In this document: in pieces, positions 6,687-11,109 of the stretch
Layout: every line of letters starts with the position of its first letter
Position numbering within the stretch: the stretch's first letter is position 1
Source: Nitrososphaerales archaeon TH5895
GTDB lineage: Archaea > Thermoproteota > Nitrososphaeria > Nitrososphaerales > Nitrososphaeraceae
Assembly: GCA_014523695.1 (NCBI GenBank)
Contig: JAATVS010000090.1
Span: forward strand, 1 to 11,109
Direction: 5' to 3'
DNA length: 11,109 bases
Position numbers and translations under genes: made by a program
The notes under the pieces: model-generated
Told to the model about the DNA's origin: nothing
Databases searched by the model: none
The model's input: only the letters and a program-made list of their open reading frames with translations

Positions 6687-7635
6687 TCATTTGTATATCC
6701 CTACTTGGATCGTTACCATTTGTGGTCAAATAACCACCCGTGATTATACCATTCGCCCCTGCCTTTAATGCCAAATTGTCATCGTCTTTAAAGTATACTT
6801 CCCGCCCAGCAGCAATTTTGATAATTGGAGTAGGCATTAAGAACCTCCATACGGCGATTGTTTTGATTGCATCGATCGGGTTAACTCCATGGAGGTTTTC
6901 GAAAGGAGTACCTGACTTAGGTATAAGAATATTTATTGGAACCTCGTTTGGTGATAAATCCTTGATAGAATATGCAAGTTCTAATCTCTGTCTCGTAGTT
7001 TCGCCCATCCCAATAATCCCGCCACAACATAGTTGAAGACCGGCTTCTTTAACTATGCGGGCAGTATTCACTCTATCTGAAAAATCGTGAGTTCTACAAA
7101 TTTGTGAAAAATAGCTTTCAGATGTTTCTAGGTTGTGATTGTATCTCTTTACTCCAACCATCTTTAAACGTCTCGCCCGCTCCTTCGTCATGAAGCCTAA
7201 AGAAACATTTACATCAATCTCTAAATACTTCTTTATATATTCTATTATATCACATATATAATTAAAATCGCTTTCAGGCGGCGATCTGTATGCACATACC
7301 AAACAAAAGCTATTTGCACCCGAATTCTTGGCCTTTTGAGCCTTTTGAACTATTATCTCCTTAGAAAGTAAATGATATTTGGTTATCTTGCTTTCATAAA
7401 AAGAGGATTGAGCACAGAAAGAACAGTCCTCAGGACAACTGCCAGATTTTGCATTGAGCAGCATTTCCACGTCTATCGAATCCTCACTAAATTTTCGGGC
7501 TATTCGGTTGGCTGTTTCTGCTAAGATTTGGACGTTAGAAGTATTGAGGAGTCGCTCAGCTTCTATAAGTCGTATCTCAGCACCCGAATCGACCTTATTC
7601 TCCATTTCATCTATGAACTCAACATCGTCCTTCAT
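6658..7635 (-). CDS. bioB: Biotin synthase (radical SAM), with altered auxiliary-cluster cysteines
   Basis: BioB inserts sulfur into dethiobiotin by radical SAM chemistry. The 325-residue protein has the [4Fe-4S]-SAM motif SCPEDCSFC (Cys67, Cys71, Cys74), the family signature YNHNLETS (165-172), GGIIGMGET (205-213) and AAGREVYF (275-282, Arg278 matching the E. coli cluster ligand Arg260). Of the E. coli auxiliary-cluster cysteines, Cys97 matches Cys111 and Cys188 matches Cys203, but Cys128 aligns with Asn143 in DVNVSLGF. Extra cysteines occur at 114 (FCLVC) and 204 (LCCGG). The enzyme may therefore hold a different auxiliary cluster. The ATG has a TATA-like box about 30 nt upstream and no Shine-Dalgarno. 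It is the first gene of the bioB-bioF pair. Confidence 0.95.
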   Translation of the reverse strand: MKDDVEFIDEMENKVDSGAEIRLIEAERLLNTSNVQILAETANRIARKFSEDSIDVEMLLNAKSGSCPEDCSFCAQSSFYESKITKYHLLSKEIIVQKAQKAKNSGANSFCLVCAYRSPPESDFNYICDIIEYIKKYLEIDVNVSLGFMTKERARRLKMVGVKRYNHNLETSESYFSQICRTHDFSDRVNTARIVKEAGLQLCCGGIIGMGETTRQRLELAYSIKDLSPNEVPINILIPKSGTPFENLHGVNPIDAIKTIAVWRFLMPTPIIKIAAGREVYFKDDDNLALKAGANGIITGGYLTTNGNDPSRDIQMIGDIGINSV

Positions 7636-7660
7636 TGATCTATGGGAGAATACGGGATGA

Positions 7661-7669
7661 TATAATTAA
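7661..7669 (-). promoter_or_regulatory. TATA box for bioB-bioF
   Basis: On the minus strand this reads TTAATTATA, centred 30 nt before the bioB ATG, which fits a leaderless or nearly leaderless transcript. Confidence 0.55.
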
Positions 7670-7694
7670 CTTTCGGATTCATTTGTAGCGTTAC

Positions 7695-7728
7695 AAAATC
7701 TTTCAGAATACGAAATTTGAAAGATTTT
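7695..7728. promoter_or_regulatory. Perfect 11-bp inverted repeat between bioB and the gene at 7756: candidate operator
   Basis: AAAATCTTTCA (7695-7705) and TGAAAGATTTT (7718-7728) are exact reverse complements separated by 12 nt, and part of the spacer continues the symmetry. The right arm overlaps the TATA box of the gene at 7756 and its upstream BRE position. The left arm is about 25 bp upstream of the bioB TATA box. A protein bound here could block the rightward promoter and might influence bioB. Most of this element (7698-7726) recurs after bioF. Confidence 0.6.
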
Positions 7729-7733
7729 AATAA
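7725..7733 (+). promoter_or_regulatory. TATA box for the gene at 7756
   Basis: TTTTAATAA is centred about 27 nt before the ATG at 7756, giving a leaderless message. Its first four bases belong to the inverted repeat. Confidence 0.55.
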
Positions 7734-7755
7734 GTTTCTATGCTAAAAAAATGCG

Positions 7756-8079
7756 ATGAAGAAAATTACTTTGAGTCTCGATCTTTCGGAAAACGAATAC
7801 ACTGAGATATCTACATACATCAGATCGCTGCCGGCCGCCATGTTATTGTTCGGGCTGAGGTTTGCGTACAAAAGATACTTGGCTATTTCTGGAGGCTACT
7901 TATTCCCTGGGAGGAAGAGTATCGTCAAAAGAGAAACGCACTTGCTAACCAAGCCTCAGGCTAAGCGTCGCCTCAAAAATTGGAAATCAATGATACGAAT
8001 ATATCGAGAGAAAGGCTATAGCTATCCGACAATCTCTAGGATAAAAAAGCGGCTAACCAAGATCAATGCAGAGAGCTAA
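7756..8079 (+). CDS. Small basic protein of unknown function
   Basis: I do not recognise this 107-residue protein. It is rich in Lys and Arg, especially after residue 50. The N-terminus (KKITLSLDLSENEYTEI) resembles a beta strand followed by a helix. The middle (LPAAMLLFGLRFAYKRY, about 25-41) is moderately hydrophobic but too interrupted by charge to be a clear membrane span. The C-terminal YREKGYSYPTISRIKKRL (83-100) has the look of a helix-turn-helix recognition region, though I cannot assign a family. It is divergent from bioB, and a perfect palindrome covers its promoter, so an autoregulated DNA-binding protein is possible but unproven. The ATG at 7756 is preferred because of its 27-nt spacing from the TATA box. 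Confidence 0.65.
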   Translation: MKKITLSLDLSENEYTEISTYIRSLPAAMLLFGLRFAYKRYLAISGGYLFPGRKSIVKRETHLLTKPQAKRRLKNWKSMIRIYREKGYSYPTISRIKKRLTKINAES

Positions 8080-8098
8080 AGTCATGGCTTCGTCTCGA

Positions 8099-8103
8099 TT
8101 TTT
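8099..8103 (+). terminator. Short T-tract after the gene at 7756
   Basis: Five T residues lie about 20 nt after the stop without a hairpin. This is a weak candidate terminator in the 74-nt gap shared with the convergent AsnB-like gene. Confidence 0.25.
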
Positions 8104-8153
8104 AGATACGATTACAGTATTATCATTCGACAATGTATTCCGAGCATGATCTT

Positions 8154-9107
8154 TCACGATGCTACAGGATATTGTCCACATAGCTGGCAGTAGTTTGAAA
8201 GGAAGGACACGCAATTACCACAACCAGAACACGTCAATTGGGGACAATCACACTTCTCTTGGAGAGAAAAATTACGAATGAAGCTCCTGAAATAATGTAG
8301 ATGCTCCTTGTCTCTTACGACTACACCTTTGCCCTTTGCAATACGCGCCTCTTCGACGAACGAAAAATCGGTGTAGGTATTCTCAAGGACTTCTCTAATT
8401 CTTGATATACCCGCCCCTTCTTCTTGTGCCTGTTTCGCTCTCCAACATAAATCCTCTCCTAGCTCATTTCTATAACAGCGTCGTAGTACTATTTTGCCCC
8501 AAATCCTATTTCTGTAAAACGAAACCAGGTCTGAAATTGGAATCAGTTCGGCGATACGAATTACTTTTTCATTAAGAAATGGAGCAATGATCTTCACCTT
8601 CAAACTATCCCCTATGCTAAATGATGGGAAGGTCATTATTGTTCTTAGACGGGATATTTCGCTCTCTAAACGTGACGAGTTGTCTAAATATCTTTTGAGA
8701 AAATTGTAGCCTGCAAATATTTCATCCCCGCCGTCACCAGTGTATACACATTCAAATCCATTGGAGTTAGCTACTTCCAATGCAGCATAGGGAACAACAG
8801 AGTTCCTAATTGTTATTGGATCAAAGGTTCTTAATGCGACAATGACTCTATCGATTAATCTTAACACTTCTTGGGTTGAGAGAATTCTTGTGATCTTCTT
8901 TCTGACGAATTTGAGAGCGGCAACATCTGCATATTTCAAGTCAGTTGCTTCAGAGCCAAAACCTATAGTGATGGAATACTCCGGCTTACGAATGGCCGCT
9001 ATAATAGTGCTATCAAGTCCACCTGAAAGCAGGACAGTATCGCAAACTTCATCCCAAACTGCAGAGCGAACGCAGTCCTTTAATCTCTTGCAAAGCTCAT
9101 TCTTCAA
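8154..9107 (-). CDS. Asparagine-synthetase-type ATP pyrophosphatase without glutaminase domain, Cys-rich C-terminus
   Basis: The 317-residue protein is the synthetase half of an AsnB-type enzyme. The PP-loop is LLSGGLDST (26-34), and YTGDGGDEIFAGY (122-134) is the second nucleotide/substrate motif. RAKQAQEEGAGI (223-234) matches the AsnB C-terminal signature. The N-terminal glutamine amidotransferase domain of AsnB (about 200 residues starting with Cys) is absent. The tail carries seven cysteines in the pattern CxCx4CxxCxxCx7CxxC (286-310), suggesting zinc or an Fe-S cluster. The enzyme should adenylate a carboxylate or similar substrate and transfer nitrogen or sulfur, but its substrate is not evident. 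The start is TTG, supported by a TATA-like box about 29 nt upstream; an in-frame stop lies just upstream and no ATG is nearby. Confidence 0.85.
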   Translation of the reverse strand: MKNELCKRLKDCVRSAVWDEVCDTVLLSGGLDSTIIAAIRKPEYSITIGFGSEATDLKYADVAALKFVRKKITRILSTQEVLRLIDRVIVALRTFDPITIRNSVVPYAALEVANSNGFECVYTGDGGDEIFAGYNFLKRYLDNSSRLESEISRLRTIMTFPSFSIGDSLKVKIIAPFLNEKVIRIAELIPISDLVSFYRNRIWGKIVLRRCYRNELGEDLCWRAKQAQEEGAGISRIREVLENTYTDFSFVEEARIAKGKGVVVRDKEHLHYFRSFIRNFSLQEKCDCPQLTCSGCGNCVSFLSNYCQLCGQYPVAS

Positions 9108-9125
9108 TTGTAAAGGAATAGGTTA

Positions 9126-9139
9126 GATATCTCTATATC
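9126..9139 (-). promoter_or_regulatory. TATA box and small palindrome before the AsnB-like gene
   Basis: The stretch GATAT-CTCT-ATATC is a 5-bp inverted repeat. Its minus-strand TATA (9135-9138) lies about 29 nt before the TTG start at 9107. The A/T-rich symmetry may simply reflect the TATA element. Confidence 0.4.
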
Positions 9140-9199
9140 ACTTATTCGAATTTGCCAGTGAAAACTCACCCTATAGATGAAAGGACGCTAGTCATTTAA

Positions 9200-9523
9200 C
9201 TAGCTCACACTGCTGTATACATGGTCTCGAGAATTCGGAGAATCATGCTCTTTCTCAAGATCCAAAATTTCGGGAACGGAAGGAAGCATAGATACCATTT
9301 GTTCATATTTTCTAAGATAGAATACTCCTGATTCAGTCGTCCTATATAACCCAGTTGTATCAGAATATTCAATCAGTCCCTTTTCTATCCCAACGGCCAG
9401 ATACCGAATTAGTTGTGAGTGTGAAATGGCTGCTGTATTCATCATGCTCGTCTTATACTCCCAGCCGTTAGTCGCAGATCGGAGAATTGATGCCATAACT
9501 TCAATGTCTGAGCGGTTCTTCAT
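9200..9523 (-). CDS. Archaeal single winged helix-turn-helix protein
   Basis: The 107-residue protein matches the small archaeal winged-helix type (PF14947-like, ArnR1-like). NRSDIEVMASILRSA (3-17) forms the first helix. KTSMMNTAAISHSQLIRYLAVGIEKGLIEY (24-53) holds the helix-turn-helix, with the recognition helix near SHSQLIRYL. GLYRTTESGVFYLRKYEQM (58-76) is the wing and final helix. A polar tail of about 30 residues follows. It probably binds DNA as a transcription regulator; such proteins are abundant in Nitrososphaerota. It lies 92 nt upstream of the AsnB-like gene on the same strand and diverges from threonine synthase, so either is a candidate target. The family call is from pattern recognition only. 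Confidence 0.8.
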   Translation of the reverse strand: MKNRSDIEVMASILRSATNGWEYKTSMMNTAAISHSQLIRYLAVGIEKGLIEYSDTTGLYRTTESGVFYLRKYEQMVSMLPSVPEILDLEKEHDSPNSRDHVYSSVS

Positions 9524-9553
9524 CGGTATCCGATTCCTGAGTTGACGTAGGAG

Positions 9554-9561
9554 AATAAAAA
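9554..9561 (-). promoter_or_regulatory. TATA-like box for the winged-helix gene
   Basis: The minus strand reads TTTTTATT, centred about 34-35 nt before the ATG at 9523. A short leader of several bases would result. Confidence 0.4.
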
Positions 9562-9742
9562 ATGCTTAGACAAATTATCACGACAATACGTTCGGATATT
9601 TCTTACATTTTTAAACTTCATCCTCCTCCACCCCATGCCTCAGTGACTCGATTTTGCTTCAGCATTACGAATACCAGATATTGTAACAGATTTCCAGCTT
9701 ACATGGTCTGACATTCCTAATGAATTATCAGGAAAAAGACAA

Positions 9743-9750
9743 TTTATATG
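9743..9750 (+). promoter_or_regulatory. TATA box for threonine synthase
   Basis: TTTATATG is centred about 26-27 nt before the ATG at 9773, which fits leaderless transcription. Confidence 0.55.
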
Positions 9751-9772
9751 AACTGAAGACTGTTTCAAGTTC

Positions 9773-11109
9773 ATGAAAGAGAAGGCGATAAAGAGGTGCA
9801 TTAATCCAAAGTGTGGAAAATCATTCGATATCATGAGCGAAGCCTATTCCTGTTCATGCAATTCTTTGTTAGATGTTACTTACCTTGACATACCGAAAAA
9901 GGAATTAATAGAAAAATTTTATTCACGGAGAAATCACGGTGGAAACATTTACAATGAAAGCGGGGTATGGCGTTTTCGCGATCTTGTTAACTTTCTTGGA
10001 ATTGATATAGAAGACTTGGATGAGTGCTCAAAAATACTTGTATCGCTCGATGGAGCAGAAGGGAGACTTTCGAAACCTTACAGGATGAGCAAAGTAGCGG
10101 GATACGTTGGTTTGGATCAGAATTGCCTTCTATTACAACCAGAAGGCTACAACCCAAGCGGATCTTTTAAGGACAATGGTATGTCAACTGCAATAACGCA
10201 TGCGAAGGCTATCGGTGTGAGCAAAATTATCTGTGCGTCAACCGGAAATACTTCTGCCTCAGCCGCAATGTACGCGGCCAACGAAAATATGAGATGCGAA
10301 GTCTATATCCCAAAAGGAGAAATTGCTGCTGGAAAACTAGGGCAGGCATTCCAATTTGGTGCACAAGTGATTCAGGTAAATGGAAATTTTGATGATGCTC
10401 TCAATCAATCGTTGGCAAAAGTAAATCTCAAGAATGGATATACGGTAAATTCTGTGAATCCGTTTAGGCTGGAAGGCCAAAAGACGATAGTATATAGGAT
10501 CCTAGAGAGTTTAGACTGGAATCCTCCGGATTGGCTTGTATATCCAGGTGGAGCACTTGGAAATACTGCTAGTTGTGGAAAATGCTTGATGGAGTTATAT
10601 GATTGGGGATGGATTAAGAAGATCCCTAGGTTGATTGTCGTAAACTCAAGCGGTGCAAATACCTTCTATGAACTAGTGAATGGCAAATTTGAAAGCCAAA
10701 AACTTGTCTGGAACGATGGAAATTTCGACGTTGATCTCCTGAACAGATACTATGACTCCAAGGACAGTAAGGCTTTATACCCCAAGACTAAAGCAACCGC
10801 GATACAAATTGGAAAACCTCCCAATATTGCAAAAGCGCTTCGAGCGATAGAGTTCACAGATGGGCTAGTAGTACAAGTCGATGATAAGGAGATGAGTCAT
10901 GGGATGGCAGTCGTAGGTTTGAACGGGTTTGACTGTGAAATGGCATCTGGCGCCGTCCCTGCCGGCATCAAAGTGTTAAGGGAGCGAGAAGTGATAAAAG
11001 AGGATGATATTACAGTCGGGATCTTAACTGGGAGGCAGAAAGATCCTACATTGGCAGTAGAGTATCACACTGACCCCAGAAATATATTCGCAAGGCCCCC
11101 TATCATTTA
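9773..11109 (+). CDS. thrC: Threonine synthase, 3'-partial
   Basis: The frame from ATG 9773 stays open to the window end, with 445 residues visible and the stop outside. Threonine synthase converts O-phosphohomoserine to threonine with PLP (fold type II). The N-terminus has cysteines at 9, 14, 27 and 29 (RCINPKCGK and YSCSCN), the small zinc-ribbon-like cap of archaeal ThrC. NPSGSFKDNGM (127-137) contains the Schiff-base Lys133, and ASTGNTSASAA (155-165) is the conserved Asn/Thr/Ser loop near PLP. PGGALGNTAS (258-267) is the glycine-rich phosphate loop. The length already exceeds many ThrC proteins, so little is likely missing. An in-frame TGA at 9749-9751 excludes a start further upstream. 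It is divergent from the winged-helix gene across 249 nt. Confidence 0.93.
   Translation, partial: MKEKAIKRCINPKCGKSFDIMSEAYSCSCNSLLDVTYLDIPKKELIEKFYSRRNHGGNIYNESGVWRFRDLVNFLGIDIEDLDECSKILVSLDGAEGRLSKPYRMSKVAGYVGLDQNCLLLQPEGYNPSGSFKDNGMSTAITHAKAIGVSKIICASTGNTSASAAMYAANENMRCEVYIPKGEIAAGKLGQAFQFGAQVIQVNGNFDDALNQSLAKVNLKNGYTVNSVNPFRLEGQKTIVYRILESLDWNPPDWLVYPGGALGNTASCGKCLMELYDWGWIKKIPRLIVVNSSGANTFYELVNGKFESQKLVWNDGNFDVDLLNRYYDSKDSKALYPKTKATAIQIGKPPNIAKALRAIEFTDGLVVQVDDKEMSHGMAVVGLNGFDCEMASGAVPAGIKVLREREVIKEDDITVGILTGRQKDPTLAVEYHTDPRNIFARPPII

Noticed and set aside
9640..9834. A 64-residue minus-strand frame
   Set aside because: It overlaps the N-terminus of threonine synthase, whose zinc-ribbon-like start is clearly coding, and covers the thrC promoter.
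1..11109. CRISPR arrays or long tandem repeats
   Set aside because: No regularly spaced repeats were seen on either strand.

Overview
The window is archaeal and most likely from a member of Nitrososphaerota (Thaumarchaeota). Most genes have an A/T-rich TATA-like box about 26-31 nt before the start codon and no convincing Shine-Dalgarno site, which fits leaderless archaeal transcription. The tRNA-Asn gene carries a non-canonical intron, a thiolase is paired with a DUF35 zinc-ribbon/OB protein, and one small protein looks like the archaeal single winged-helix regulators common in this group. Species cannot be named from sequence alone.

Layout. (1) 1-1455: a thiolase missing only its first few codons at the window edge, followed 10 nt later by its DUF35 partner. 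(2) 1495-1854: a small protein of unknown function. (3) 1889-2000: tRNA-Asn(GTT) on the minus strand with a 38-nt intron next to the anticodon stem. (4) 2001-2546: a roughly 550-nt stretch with no convincing gene. (5) 2547-3134: a stand-alone small serine recombinase. (6) 3175-7635: a complete late biotin pathway, with bioA(-) and bioD(+) divergent and bioB-bioF(-) overlapping. (7) 7756-8079: a small basic unknown protein divergent from bioB. (8) 8154-9107 and 9200-9523, both minus: an asparagine-synthetase-type ATP-pyrophosphatase without a glutaminase domain but with a Cys-rich tail, and a winged-helix protein. (9) 9773 to the end: threonine synthase, still open at the window edge.

The four bio genes encode the whole route from pimeloyl thioester to biotin: BioF makes KAPA, BioA makes DAPA, BioD makes dethiobiotin and BioB inserts sulfur. 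No gene for pimeloyl precursor synthesis is in the window.

The observations most worth following are: a 29-nt partly palindromic element that lies in near-identical form just downstream of bioF and just upstream of bioB, the upstream copy overlapping the promoter of the small basic gene; a BioB whose usual second auxiliary-cluster cysteine is Asn, with an extra Cys at a different place; symmetric, closely packed leaderless promoters between bioA and bioD; and the Cys-rich AsnB-like protein.
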